64,000 nt of DNA from Mucilaginibacter agri (GCF_009928685.1 NZ_WWEO01000044.1:620001-684000), one strand, 5' to 3'; positions 1 to 9,051 are shown, counted from the first letter of the stretch. Translations and numbers: made by a program. Notes: generated from the letters alone by a model not told the origin.

Positions 1-46
1 GCTGACTACAAATATGATGTGTATGGATTTTAAGTAGAGATACATA

Positions 47-125
47 CCCCCTAACCCCCTAAAGGGGGAATTATTAAATTAGTTTATAATGAAACCTCCT
101 GTTTCCCCTTTAGGGGGTTAGGGGG
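47..125. repeat. Perfect 21-bp inverted repeat after hemE
   Basis: The arm at 47-67 (C5-TAA-C5-TAAA-G4) is the exact reverse complement of 105-125, with a 37-nt spacer. Each arm also holds the smaller palindrome CCCCTAAAGGGG. It begins a few bases past the hemE stop, so it may act as a strong terminator or RNA 3'-end stem for the heme cluster, although no U-run follows on the minus strand. Related G/C-run palindromes recur near 16883, 54224, 55190 and 57450. Confidence 0.8.
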
Positions 126-128
126 CTT

Positions 129-1154
129 TTAATATCTATATTCCTTTATCACCTCCACCGCATACTTCACGTTATCAAACGGAATATCGGGCATAATGCC
201 GTGGCCGAGGTTGAAGATGAAACCGTTTTGGCCACGCATGCGTTCGAATAAACGGTGGATACGTTCTTTGATCACCTTTTTATCGGCATATAAAATATGT
301 GGATCGAGGTTACCTTGTACGGCTATGCTTTTTGGTAAACGGTTCTTAATATCTAACAAGTCAACATTCCAATCGATAGAAATTACATCCGGTTTTGCCT
401 CAGCCATTAGCGGTGCAAAAACCGAGCTGCCTTTGCAGAAAGAAATAACCGGGATATCCTTACGGTTAAGGTTAGCAATAATTTCCTGAATGTAACGGTG
501 TGAGAACTCCTTGTAATCGTCCCATGCCAATGCTTGTGCCCAGCTATCAAAAATCTGAACAGCGTTAACGCCGGCTTCAATTTGCAGGTTTAGATAAGCA
601 GCAGTAACCTTTGCTATTTTAGCTAACAACTGATGAGCCATTTCGGGCTCGTTGTGTAGTATAAGCTTGGTTAACTTAAAATCTTTTGAAGATCCGCCTT
701 CAACCAAATAGCTCATTACCGTAAACGGTGCACCTGCAAAACCGATCAATGGAATTTTGCCATTTAAGCGTTGTTGAATTACTTTAATAGCATCGGCAAC
801 GTATTGCAGTTTATCCAATACATCGGTGCTTAGGTTATCAACATCTGCCTGGGTACGCACCGGATTGGCAAATTTAGGACCTACGCCTTGCGAAAAGCTC
901 AGGTCTCCGCCCATGGCTTCGCCTGTTACTAAAATATCTGAGAATAAAATCGCAGCATCAATATCCAGTAAATCAACCGGCAGCATGGTTACGTCTGCGG
1001 CTAACTCTGGCGTTTTGCACATTTCCAGAAACGAATATTTGTTTTTAATTTCCCAATACTCTGGCATAAAACGGCCAGCCTGGCGCATCATCCATACTGG
1101 TGGGCGTTCTGTTGTTTCCGAAAATGCTGCTTTAATAAATAATGAATCTTTCAT
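129..1154 (-). CDS. hemE: Uroporphyrinogen decarboxylase
   Basis: Decarboxylates the four acetate side chains of uroporphyrinogen III to give coproporphyrinogen III, in the cytoplasm. The 341-residue product carries the family signature RPPVWMMRQAGRFMPEY near the N-terminus, where the arginines bind substrate carboxylates, then GFAGAPFTVMSYLVEG and FNLGHGIMPDIPFDNV near the C-terminus. The length is normal. I chose the ATG at 1154 (MKDSLFIKAAF) over an upstream in-frame GTG at 1175, because it matches the usual family start. It is the last gene of the minus-strand heme cluster, 30 nt after the TPR-like gene. Identification is firm. Confidence 0.96.
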   Translation of the reverse strand: MKDSLFIKAAFSETTERPPVWMMRQAGRFMPEYWEIKNKYSFLEMCKTPELAADVTMLPVDLLDIDAAILFSDILVTGEAMGGDLSFSQGVGPKFANPVRTQADVDNLSTDVLDKLQYVADAIKVIQQRLNGKIPLIGFAGAPFTVMSYLVEGGSSKDFKLTKLILHNEPEMAHQLLAKIAKVTAAYLNLQIEAGVNAVQIFDSWAQALAWDDYKEFSHRYIQEIIANLNRKDIPVISFCKGSSVFAPLMAEAKPDVISIDWNVDLLDIKNRLPKSIAVQGNLDPHILYADKKVIKERIHRLFERMRGQNGFIFNLGHGIMPDIPFDNVKYAVEVIKEYRY

Positions 1155-1184
1155 ATAATACAAGGGGAGGCTCACGCCTTGCCT

Positions 1185-1715
1185 TTATTTAGTTTTGTGT
1201 TGTCTTATTTCTGTGTGAAGGCGTTCTATCACGGCTTTCATTTTAGCCGTAATTTTATCGTGGTGCTTTTGGGCTAAACCCAAATAGGCCTCTGCCTTAT
1301 CATAATTGTGCTGCCTGATGCTAATATTGGCCACATGCGCCAACGCTGCAACGTGATCGTTTACAGAACGAAGCGGATATTGCGCTGCAATTTCATAATG
1401 TTTTTCGGCCGCGTCAAAATCATGCCTTTGCAGGCTGATGCCGCCCATCATAAACTCATAAAAACCACGACGCTTTTTATTAAGCCAATTTGGATTTTTG
1501 ACGCTCAGCAGCAGCTCTTCGGCCTTGTCATAATCTTTATTATGAAAGCTTTTTGCCGCAACCACAATTGGGCCTTCTTTAAAATATCCCCATATCAGCA
1601 ATAAACAAAACATTAGGGCTACACCCGCAAGTTCGTAAACGCGCTGCTGGGTAAAAAACACCAGCATTAAGAAAAATATGCCGGCAATAATTAGTCGTGC
1701 CTTGTTTGTTAACAT
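1185..1715 (-). CDS. Membrane-anchored TPR-like protein, function unknown
   Basis: The 176-residue protein has two hydrophobic segments at about residues 7-23 and 28-45. A soluble alpha-helical part follows, with repeat-like blocks of tetratricopeptide character (YDKAEELLLSV, FDAAEKHYEIAAQ, YDKAEAYLGLAQ) spaced roughly 35-50 residues apart. It is probably an inner-membrane scaffold facing the cytoplasm. Its ATG overlaps the stop of the upstream response-regulator gene by one base (TAATG), which suggests translational coupling and a shared role with the two-component system. No enzymatic motif is visible. I recognise the fold type, not a named family. Confidence 0.8.
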   Translation of the reverse strand: MLTNKARLIIAGIFFLMLVFFTQQRVYELAGVALMFCLLLIWGYFKEGPIVVAAKSFHNKDYDKAEELLLSVKNPNWLNKKRRGFYEFMMGGISLQRHDFDAAEKHYEIAAQYPLRSVNDHVAALAHVANISIRQHNYDKAEAYLGLAQKHHDKITAKMKAVIERLHTEIRQHKTK

Positions 1716-2419
1716 TAATGCTGGTTATCTGTAAACTTATAGCCTACCCCTCTTATTGAGTGGAAATAAACAGGGTTTTTAGGATCTGGCTCGAAGTATT
1801 TACGGAAAGTAAGTATAAAGTTATCTATCGTACGTGTTGATGGATAAACGTCATAGTTCCAAACGGTTTCCAAAATCTGCTCGCGCGATACGGCTTCATT
1901 ACGACGCTCTATCAACAACTTCAACAGCATGGTTTCCTTTTTAGTTAAAGCCGTGATGGATTCATCCTCATTAACTAACTCAAAAGAGTTGAAATGAATG
2001 GTTTTATCACCAATCTTGTAGCTATTAAACTCTTTCAAATCGTCGCCTTTAAGGCTGCGCTTCACCAGGTTATTAACACGCAGAATTAACTCTTCCAGGT
2101 TAAAAGGTTTGGTCAGATAGTCATCTGCACCCTTCTTCAAGCCTGCAATTTTGTCCTCATTGGTATTCTTTGCCGTAAGGAACATAATCGGCACTTCAGA
2201 GTTTTCGAGCCTGATGGTTTCGGCTACAACAAAGCCATCCACTTCAGGCATCATTACGTCTAAAATAATGAGGTTAAAGCGTTCTTCTTTGAATACTTGC
2301 AGCGCTTTTTTACCATTGTTAGCAGTAGATACTTTGTACCCTTCTAACTCAAGGTTTAGTTTGATGGCTTCCAATAAATGCTCTTCATCTTCGGCCAGTA
2401 GAATTCTTTTCTTTGACAT
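1715..2419 (-). CDS. OmpR/PhoB-family response regulator (RprY-like)
   Basis: DNA-binding response regulator of 234 residues. The receiver domain (about 1-120) has acidic residues D11/E12, phospho-acceptor D54 in IILDVMMPEVDG, T82 and K104 (YLTKPFN). A winged-helix output domain follows (about 130-230) with TRTIDNFILTFRKYFE and IRGVGYKF. It lies 12 nt downstream of the histidine kinase gene, its evident partner. The pair resembles the Bacteroidota RprX/RprY type by layout and size, which is an inference. Being inside the heme cluster raises the possibility of control by heme, oxygen or envelope state. Confidence 0.93.
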   Translation of the reverse strand: MSKKRILLAEDEEHLLEAIKLNLELEGYKVSTANNGKKALQVFKEERFNLIILDVMMPEVDGFVVAETIRLENSEVPIMFLTAKNTNEDKIAGLKKGADDYLTKPFNLEELILRVNNLVKRSLKGDDLKEFNSYKIGDKTIHFNSFELVNEDESITALTKKETMLLKLLIERRNEAVSREQILETVWNYDVYPSTRTIDNFILTFRKYFEPDPKNPVYFHSIRGVGYKFTDNQH

Positions 2420-2431
2420 ATTTAATTTAGG

Positions 2432-3301
2432 TTAACCAAAAACAACTTCAAAAACGCTACCCGCAGGTTTGTTATCCTTAACGTTTATAGTAGCCTGATG
2501 TTTATCCAATACTTGTTTTACAATATATAATCCTAAACCCGTACCCTTTGTATTGCGGGTCTCTTCACTGCCTACACGGTAAAACCTATCGAAAATACGG
2601 CTTTTTTCTTCATCTGCTATACCAATTCCCTGATCTGCCACCATCAGGTAAACCTGGTTCTCTTTACGGAAGAGGCGTACATTAACCTCAGAACAAGGCT
2701 GAGAGTATTTTATGGCATTCTCGATGAGGTTTGTTACTACAGAAGTTAATGCAAATTTATCGCCGGTTACCTCTAGTTTGGGTTCTATCTCGGCATTGAT
2801 TAGTTGCTGGGTAAAGTCGCATTTATTAATCTGCAGGCGGTTAACAATACTATCAACCAACACAGAAATATTGAACTTTTCTTTCGGGAAAGTGTACGAG
2901 CGGTTCTCAATCTTCGAAGCCAGTAGCATATTCTCCACCATATCATTCAAACGATCTACATCAAGCAAACACTTACCGGTGAAGTCTATGATCTGCGAAT
3001 GATCGAGTTTACGCTTTTGGATAGTTTCCAGATATAGTTTAATAGAAGCCAGAGGCGATTTAAGTTCGTGCGTTACCGAAAGCAAAAAGTTTTTCTTTTG
3101 CTCATGCAGGCGGCGCTCTTTATTGATAGAAGCGTGAAGGTTATAGGCACCTATCACGAAAACCGCAATAAACACAGCACCTTCGCTAAGAATCATCCCA
3201 AACCTGCCGGGCTGTAAACGAACCAGCATATATCCCCACCAAAACAACTCGGCTATGGCGTAGATAATTAATGCGTAAAAAATCACAAATGGCCTTTTCA
3301 T
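2432..3301 (-). CDS. Compact membrane sensor histidine kinase
   Basis: Sensor kinase of 289 residues. Two transmembrane segments (about 5-27 and 37-56) are joined by a loop of roughly ten residues, so there is no periplasmic sensor domain and no HAMP or PAS domain. The HisKA domain carries H78 in SVTHELKSPLASIKLY. The ATPase domain has the N box (NLIENAIKYS, N195), G1 (DQGIGIAD) and G2 (GTGLGLYIVK). This layout is typical of intramembrane-sensing kinases that read membrane state or a partner protein. The gene starts 4 nt after hemL ends and is followed by its response regulator. Confidence 0.93.
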   Translation of the reverse strand: MKRPFVIFYALIIYAIAELFWWGYMLVRLQPGRFGMILSEGAVFIAVFVIGAYNLHASINKERRLHEQKKNFLLSVTHELKSPLASIKLYLETIQKRKLDHSQIIDFTGKCLLDVDRLNDMVENMLLASKIENRSYTFPKEKFNISVLVDSIVNRLQINKCDFTQQLINAEIEPKLEVTGDKFALTSVVTNLIENAIKYSQPCSEVNVRLFRKENQVYLMVADQGIGIADEEKSRIFDRFYRVGSEETRNTKGTGLGLYIVKQVLDKHQATINVKDNKPAGSVFEVVFG

Positions 3302-3304
3302 GGC

Positions 3305-4678
3305 TTACTTATCTTTAAATACAATATCTAAACTATCAAAAATAGCACGTTTTGTTCTTTCCAGATCTGTTTTTGTATGAGCCGATGAAATAAATCCAAC
3401 CTCATAGCCCGATGGACCTAGATAAATGCCCCTGTTTAATAGTTCGCGGTGCATTTTTTTGAATTTTTCCATACTGGTTGGGTCAATCTCTTCGGCGGTG
3501 CGAATAGCAGTTTGCGTGGTAAATGCAAACCAGAAAATAGACCCGATGTGGAATACTTTAAATTTATAATTACGAGCAGTAGCAAAACGCTGGATAGATT
3601 CTGCAAACTCTTCCGTCTTATTATTCAGATCGCGGTAAAAACCCATGCGCAACAATTCGCTTAGTTGAGCGATCCCTGCCGACATAGCTACCGGGTTACC
3701 CGATAACGTACCCGCCTGATAAACGCTACCTACAGGTGAAATATGGTCCATAATTTCGGCAGATGAACCATAGGCTCCCACCGGCAAACCACCACCGATA
3801 ATTTTACCATAAGTAATAATATCAGGCTTGATCTGATAGTAACCCGCAGCACCTTCAAAACCCAAACGAAAGCCAGAAATCACCTCGTCGAAAATTAGCA
3901 AAGTGCCGTTCTCGGTACAAATCTCACGCAGAAACTGCAGATATTCCTTCTCTTGCAGCAACAAGCCGTTGTTAGCAGGTACAGGCTCGATGATCACAGC
4001 TGCGATCTGATCTTTAAAATCGGCAAATGCCGTTTTTAATGCTTCGCGATCGTTTAATGATACTACAATGGTTTCGTCGGCAAATGCTTTGGGGATACCC
4101 GCCGATGAGGTTTCGCCAAAGGTAACCAGTCCGCTGCCTGCTTTAACTAGTAATGAATCTGAGTGACCATGGTAGCAACCTTCAAACTTCAGGATCTTAT
4201 CGCGTTTGGTAACACCGCGGGCTAAACGGATGGCCGACATAACAGCCTCCGTACCCGAGCTTACAAAACGTATTTTTTGGATAAACTTGTTGTTCTTCAG
4301 AATCAGTTCGGCCAGTTCGTTTTCCAATGCTGTCGGAGCACCAAACGACATACCGTTTTGCAAAGTTTCAACTACTTTTTCGCGAACCTTGGCATTATTG
4401 TGGCCAAGGATCAGTGGTCCCCAAGAGCAGCAGTAATCGATAAACTGATTACCATCTGCATCCCATAAATGGGCGCCATCACCTTTTTCAATAAATAATG
4501 GTGTACCGTATACAGACTTAAATGCACGCACCGGAGAGTTTACCCCACCCGGGAAATACGTTTTAGCCTTCTCATACAATTCAGCAGATTTTTCGCGGGT
4601 AATATCCGCCTTGCCTGTGGTATTCACAGGCTCATCACCCTCGTTACCCGAAAATATTTTTTTAAACGAATCGAACAT
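3305..4678 (-). CDS. hemL: Glutamate-1-semialdehyde 2,1-aminomutase
   Basis: PLP enzyme of the C5 pathway that converts glutamate-1-semialdehyde to 5-aminolevulinate. Family motifs are YFPGGVNSPVRAF, FVSSGTEAVMSAIRLARG, the PLP-binding LIFDEVISGFRLG, and the Schiff-base lysine K292 in ITYGKIIGGGLPVG. At 457 residues it is about 25 longer than usual; the extra N-terminus (MFDSFKKIFSGNEGDEPV) precedes the normal start-like region TREKSAELYEKAK. The ATG at 4678 is the only good start and lies just after the repeat-filled gap. With hemA it shows that ALA is made from glutamyl-tRNA, not by an ALA synthase. Confidence 0.96.
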   Translation of the reverse strand: MFDSFKKIFSGNEGDEPVNTTGKADITREKSAELYEKAKTYFPGGVNSPVRAFKSVYGTPLFIEKGDGAHLWDADGNQFIDYCCSWGPLILGHNNAKVREKVVETLQNGMSFGAPTALENELAELILKNNKFIQKIRFVSSGTEAVMSAIRLARGVTKRDKILKFEGCYHGHSDSLLVKAGSGLVTFGETSSAGIPKAFADETIVVSLNDREALKTAFADFKDQIAAVIIEPVPANNGLLLQEKEYLQFLREICTENGTLLIFDEVISGFRLGFEGAAGYYQIKPDIITYGKIIGGGLPVGAYGSSAEIMDHISPVGSVYQAGTLSGNPVAMSAGIAQLSELLRMGFYRDLNNKTEEFAESIQRFATARNYKFKVFHIGSIFWFAFTTQTAIRTAEEIDPTSMEKFKKMHRELLNRGIYLGPSGYEVGFISSAHTKTDLERTKRAIFDSLDIVFKDK

Positions 4679-4688
4679 TTTTGTTTCA

Positions 4689-4841
4689 GTTGTCGGTTAT
4701 CGGTTGTCGGTTGTCAGTATCTTGCTTGACGCAAATCACCTGATAACAGGCAATCGAAAACTCTTATTTATTAAGTTTTCGGTTGTTAATTTTCGGCAAC
4801 CCGCTTAGTGCAGGCAACTGATAACTGACAACCGGCAACTC
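4689..4841. repeat. Phrase-like inverted repeat between hemB and hemL
   Basis: The left arm at 4689-4718 is built of iterated GTTGTCGGTTATCGG-like words. The right arm at 4815-4841 (CAACTGATAACTGACAACC) is an imperfect reverse complement of it. The spacer holds further variants (GGCAATCGAAAACTC, TTTTCGGTTGTTAATTTTCGG). The words are similar but never identical, so this is not a simple tandem repeat. It fills nearly the whole hemB-hemL gap and could fold as a long, bulged hairpin. Confidence 0.75.
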
Positions 4842-4843
4842 AT

Positions 4844-5815
4844 TTATAGCCATTTATTTAATAGTACTTCTTTTGCGTGGTAGGTTAATATCGATGTAGC
4901 GCCGGCACGTTTAAAGCTTGTTAAAACTTCGGTAATAGCGCGTTGCTCATTTAACCAGCCGTTTTGTATTGCTGCCTTTACCATGGCATATTCACCGCTA
5001 ACATTATACGCGGCAATTGGCAGTTCAGTACTATCCTTTAATAATTTAATTACATCGAGGTATGGCAAACCTGGCTTTACCATTAAAAAGTCAGCACCTT
5101 CCGCTTCGTCCAAACGGGCTTCAATTAAAGCTTCGCGCTGGTTCGCAGGATTCATCTGATAGCTTTTTTTATCACCAAATTTTGGCGCAGAACCTAACGC
5201 ATCTCTAAACGGACCGTAAAATGCGCTGGCGTATTTGGCGGTGTATGACATGATAGAAACATTAGTGAAACCCTCTTTATCTAAAGCCTCGCGAATATAA
5301 CCTACGCGGCCATCCATCATATCCGATGGTGCAATAATGTCGGCTCCTGCGCGTGCATGTGCTATAGCCATTTTGGCTAACACTTCCAAGGTTTCGTCGT
5401 TCAGGATCTCGCCGTTCTCAACAATACCATCGTGGCCGTCGCTACTGTAGGGATCCATAGCCACGTCGGTTACCACGCAAGCCTCCGGAAAATGCTTCTT
5501 AACCTCGCTAATAGCGCGAAGGTATAAGCTGTTTTCGCGGTGACTTTCAGTTGCGTATTTATCTTTCAACGCTTCATCAATATTTGGGAACAAATCAAAA
5601 GCCTTTAAACCTAAGTTCATACAGCTTTCAACTTCGCGTAGCAGGTTATCTACCGAATACCGGAAAATGCCCGGCATCGACGACACTTCTGTTTTTTGAT
5701 TATTTCCTTCCACAATAAACAGTGGGAAAATCAGGTTAGTTGCACTAACATGGGTTTCCTGCACCATCTGACGAATTACTTCACTTTTCCTGTTCCTTCT
5801 TGGTCTTTGTAACAT
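4844..5815 (-). CDS. hemB: Delta-aminolevulinic acid dehydratase (porphobilinogen synthase)
   Basis: Condenses two ALA molecules to porphobilinogen in the cytoplasm. The Schiff-base lysines are K194 (SIMSYTAKYASAFYGPFRDA) and K247 (ADFLMVKPGLPYLD). The metal-site region reads DVAMDPYSSDGHDG without the cysteine triad, so this is the magnesium-type rather than the zinc-type enzyme. Length (323 residues) is normal. It sits between hemL and the hemC-hemD fusion on the same strand, separated from both by repeat-containing gaps. Confidence 0.97.
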   Translation of the reverse strand: MLQRPRRNRKSEVIRQMVQETHVSATNLIFPLFIVEGNNQKTEVSSMPGIFRYSVDNLLREVESCMNLGLKAFDLFPNIDEALKDKYATESHRENSLYLRAISEVKKHFPEACVVTDVAMDPYSSDGHDGIVENGEILNDETLEVLAKMAIAHARAGADIIAPSDMMDGRVGYIREALDKEGFTNVSIMSYTAKYASAFYGPFRDALGSAPKFGDKKSYQMNPANQREALIEARLDEAEGADFLMVKPGLPYLDVIKLLKDSTELPIAAYNVSGEYAMVKAAIQNGWLNEQRAITEVLTSFKRAGATSILTYHAKEVLLNKWL

Positions 5816-5823
5816 AATATTTA

Positions 5824-5917
5824 GTTCGTAGTTGATAGTTCATAGCCGAACCCAACTTCTTTATTATATATATTGACTTTGCTAATGTCTATGAACTATG
5901 ATCCATAATCTATCAAC
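5824..5917. repeat. Phrase-like inverted repeat between hemC-D and hemB
   Basis: GTAGTTGATAGTTCATAG near 5827-5844 is mirrored by CTATGAACTATGATCC and CTATCAAC at 5889-5917. The arms are imperfect and separated by an AT-rich loop. Together they span the gap between the hemC-hemD stop region and the hemB start. It belongs to the same class of imperfect word-like inverted arms as 4689-4841. Confidence 0.65.
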
Positions 5918-5918
5918 T

Positions 5919-7502
5919 TTAAAGTCCAAATACAGCCTCTGCCAACCCAATTTCGTCGGGAGAGAAAGGCAATGTATATTTTATATTCATACCATCCAGC
6001 GTACGGCCGGTTGATTTACCAATTGCTACAATTTGCTGATGATTATCCAGCAGATGGTGTTCGAAATAATTCTCAACGTTTGATGGGCTGGTGAATACCA
6101 ACACATCTGCGGATGAAGCAGGCGCTGTTTCGTCTAACACCGTTTCGTAAACCGGCAAGTCGATAATTTTGGTATCTGCTGATAATCCCTGGTGAATACT
6201 CCTCATCGGATTTTCTGCTCCCGGGAATAACACGGTAGTTCCATTAGCCAACTTGGCAAATTCGCGTGCTACCTCGGCAGTGTCGGTACTTTGACCAACG
6301 TAAGCAGGGAAATAGCCATTTTTACGCAGCATATCTTCAGAACCGCTACCCATTACACCAAATTTCACAGGATGAGGGAATTGGGGCTCTAATTGAAAGA
6401 AGTATTCCACGGCATTTTTGCTGGTAAAAAACACCCACTCCACGCTACGCAAAATATAAGAATCGAACCTGTTGATTACCGGAACGGTGCGGATCAACGA
6501 CCATGCTTCGATCTGGATACCGTGTTTCTCCAATGCTCTGCGGAAATAGCTATGCGCGCCCAGCTCGCGAGAGATAAATACTTTTGAAGGAAATTTACGG
6601 TCTTTACTAAAACGGGCAACTATTTTCTCGGGTAAGCCTTCCAGCTCATTGGTTTGTATAAACAGGCGGTCCGGGAATCCTTCACCATCATCTGCTTTAG
6701 AGGTAAACACCTGGAAACTACCTTCGTGTTTACGGCAGTAGCATCCCAACGGCAAATGGCAGCCTCCGCCAAAAAGGTTTAGCACTTTACGCTCAACAGC
6801 CAATTGCTCGGCAACATCGGGGCGGTTAATGGCTTGCAAACGTTCAAACAATTCATGATCGTTCTCCCGGATCTGTATGGCCATAACCCCTTGTGCTGGT
6901 GCGGGTATCAGTTCAGTTGGCGGCAATTCTTCAATCATAAACTCGCTCAGGTCTAAACCTAAACGGGCTACGCCGGCTTTGGCCAGCATAATAGCATCGT
7001 AACTTTCGTCGCGCAATTTTTGGATGCGTGTATTTACGTTACCACGCAAGTCATCAACTTCCAGATCGGGGCGCACGGCCAATAACTGGGCACGACGACG
7101 ATTGGACGACGTACCTACCCTGCCACCAAACTTTACAGAAAGCTTTTGATGAACATCTACACAATCCTTTAGGATCAGTAATAATTCAGATGGATCTTCT
7201 CTTTCCGAAACTGCGGCAATAATTAATCCGGGAGGGTTTTCGGTAGGCAAATCTTTATGCGAATGCACCGCAATATCAACTTTGCCTGCCAACAATTCTT
7301 CTTCTATCTCTTTGGTAAAAAACCCCTTACCTTCCAGCTTATCGAAGCTTAGGTTCAGGATACGATCGCCCTGGGTTTTAATAATTTTAAGTTCGGCTGT
7401 TATACCGATGCTGGCGAGTTCACTTTTAACAAAATTGGCTTGCCATAAAGCCAGGTCGCTTCCGCGAGTTCCAATAACTAATTTCCTTTCCAAAGAGTGC
7501 AT
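5919..7502 (-). CDS. hemC: Fused hydroxymethylbilane synthase / uroporphyrinogen-III synthase
   Basis: This bifunctional protein of 527 residues performs two successive heme steps. Residues 1 to about 300 are HemC: GTRGSDLALWQANFV at the N-terminus, arginine-rich GRVGTSSNRRRAQ and DLRGNVNTRI, and the dipyrromethane cofactor cysteine C248 in LFGGGCHLPLGC. Residues about 305-527 have the HemD pattern of two alternating alpha/beta lobes: VFISRELGAHSYFRRALEKH, WVFFTSKNAVEYFF, VLFPGAENPMRS and VLVFTSPSNVENYFEHH. No other hemD is present in the window. The fusion would hand unstable hydroxymethylbilane directly to ring closure. HemC identity is certain; HemD is inferred from weak but consistent motifs. 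Confidence 0.93.
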   Translation of the reverse strand: MHSLERKLVIGTRGSDLALWQANFVKSELASIGITAELKIIKTQGDRILNLSFDKLEGKGFFTKEIEEELLAGKVDIAVHSHKDLPTENPPGLIIAAVSEREDPSELLLILKDCVDVHQKLSVKFGGRVGTSSNRRRAQLLAVRPDLEVDDLRGNVNTRIQKLRDESYDAIMLAKAGVARLGLDLSEFMIEELPPTELIPAPAQGVMAIQIRENDHELFERLQAINRPDVAEQLAVERKVLNLFGGGCHLPLGCYCRKHEGSFQVFTSKADDGEGFPDRLFIQTNELEGLPEKIVARFSKDRKFPSKVFISRELGAHSYFRRALEKHGIQIEAWSLIRTVPVINRFDSYILRSVEWVFFTSKNAVEYFFQLEPQFPHPVKFGVMGSGSEDMLRKNGYFPAYVGQSTDTAEVAREFAKLANGTTVLFPGAENPMRSIHQGLSADTKIIDLPVYETVLDETAPASSADVLVFTSPSNVENYFEHHLLDNHQQIVAIGKSTGRTLDGMNIKYTLPFSPDEIGLAEAVFGL

Positions 7503-7768
7503 TTGTTTGAACTACAAATTTAATTTTTATAAGGATGTACTCGCAATTTTTATTGCAATGTGAAGATTAGCTGACTGTGTGCGTATTACACATAGCTATT
7601 TAAAGCTATTTTGTTGAAAATAAGGATTTTCGGCGGAAGTTTTGTTGCGTGATCGAGTTATTTAACCAAGCAAAGCTAACAGCAAGACGTATCATTTGGA
7701 GGCGCGGAGCACCCAAGACCGACGATTTCGAATCCCAACAATGAGAATCCAGAGAGTAAAAGGAAAGC

Positions 7769-9001
7769 TTAGTTATTGTTGATCAATATTTCTTTGGCCA
7801 TTACCATGGGTACACTGATGTACTTTTTCTCCATGTAATTGATCACCTTTTCGAGGATATCGCGCGATTGCTGATCGAGGCCCTGTACTTCGTCTGCAAA
7901 AACAGTATTTAAAGCATTATGACGGATTTCTTTAATCTTCTCAGGAACCTGGCGCATAGCCACTTCAATGCGACGTTGTTTTAGTTGCGGTAAAAAGTCG
8001 TTGATGTTTTCTTCTATAATGCGCTCAGCATGTACCAGCTCCTGATAGCGCTCCTGCATATTCTTTTTAGCAATCTCGTTTAAAGAATGTACTTCGATAA
8101 AGTTAACAGGGAAATTTACCAACACTTCCGGATCAGTATCATTAGGGATAGCCAAATCTACAATGGTTTTTTTATCGGCTTCGCCATTCAGTAACGACGA
8201 GTAAATCTCTGTAGTGATAATTGGCTGAGTAGCACCAGTGCAAGTGATAATAATATCGAAACCTTTTTTGTAGCTTTTTAAAGCCTCCAGATCATAAGCC
8301 TCACCTCTTAAATCCGCAGCCAACTCTTGAGCACTTGATAATGTACGGTTGAAAACTGAAAAATTAGTGTACTTATGTTTTTGCAGGTATTTAGAAATAT
8401 TGCGATTGGTTTCGCCTGCTCCGATAATTAAGATACGGGCATTAGGAGAAAACTTGAGGTCTTTAAGCTTGCGATAAGCTAGTGATACAACCGAAATAGG
8501 ATTTTTAGAAATATTGGTATGGGTATAAACTTCTTTAGCGGCTTTAACCACACAGCCCATTACCATACGCAGGTAATCGTCTGTTAAGCCTGCTGCACGG
8601 CAGCTTTCGTAAGCTTTACGTAATTGGGCTAAAATTTCTTTTTCGCCAACAATTAAGCTTTCTAAAGAACATGAGGTGCGTAACAAGTGGTTAAGTGCTT
8701 CCTGGTCTTCGTAAATGTTTGCAGCATCTAAGAAAGTTTCGGTATAACCAGGGCAAAGGCCCATATCTAAAGCGTGGAAAAATTTACGGGTGAAGTCGCG
8801 GTCGATAACTTGCGGAGTAGCCATTACAAAGGCAACACGGTTACAGGTAGACAAGTAAAATATCTCTGGAATATCGAATTGTTCTTTTACCTGCTTAAGC
8901 TTAGGGGTCAAATCTTCCTGACAAATAACCAGTTTACCCAGCTCCTTCAGTTCGATCTGCTTATGCGTAAATGCTATAACCTTTAAATACTTCAATGCCA
9001 T
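7769..9001 (-). CDS. hemA: Glutamyl-tRNA reductase
   Basis: First enzyme of the C5 heme pathway: reduces glutamyl-tRNA(Glu) to glutamate-1-semialdehyde with NADPH. The catalytic cysteine is C53 in FYLSTCNRVAFV; the usual STCNRTE/VE is slightly altered here to VA. SLESLIVGEKEILAQLRKAY, the Rossmann motif RILIIGAGETNRNISKYL and DLAIPNDTDPEV follow. The C-terminal helical dimerisation region is present. The 410-residue length is normal. It is the first gene of the minus-strand heme cluster, and a 266-nt gap separates it from hemC-hemD; I see no gene or clear RNA in that gap. Confidence 0.95.
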   Translation of the reverse strand: MALKYLKVIAFTHKQIELKELGKLVICQEDLTPKLKQVKEQFDIPEIFYLSTCNRVAFVMATPQVIDRDFTRKFFHALDMGLCPGYTETFLDAANIYEDQEALNHLLRTSCSLESLIVGEKEILAQLRKAYESCRAAGLTDDYLRMVMGCVVKAAKEVYTHTNISKNPISVVSLAYRKLKDLKFSPNARILIIGAGETNRNISKYLQKHKYTNFSVFNRTLSSAQELAADLRGEAYDLEALKSYKKGFDIIITCTGATQPIITTEIYSSLLNGEADKKTIVDLAIPNDTDPEVLVNFPVNFIEVHSLNEIAKKNMQERYQELVHAERIIEENINDFLPQLKQRRIEVAMRQVPEKIKEIRHNALNTVFADEVQGLDQQSRDILEKVINYMEKKYISVPMVMAKEILINNN

Positions 9002-9017
9002 TATAAATTCGACTCAA

Positions 9018-9051
9018 CAAAATTACATTCTATATATCCGTCCTGTGTCAA
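9018..9051 (-). promoter_or_regulatory. Candidate Bacteroidota promoter for hemA
   Basis: On the minus strand TAATTTTG (9025-9018) exactly fits the Bacteroidota -7 consensus TAnnTTTG, 17 nt before the hemA ATG. A TTG at 9051-9049 could serve as the -33 element, although the spacing of about 23 nt is slightly long. It would drive the heme cluster. This is sequence-pattern evidence only. Confidence 0.45.

Noticed and set aside
7680..7745. A TTCGAATCC-like string resembling a tRNA T-loop upstream of hemC-hemD
   Set aside because: No acceptor stem, D-arm or anticodon arm can be built around it, so it is not a tRNA gene.
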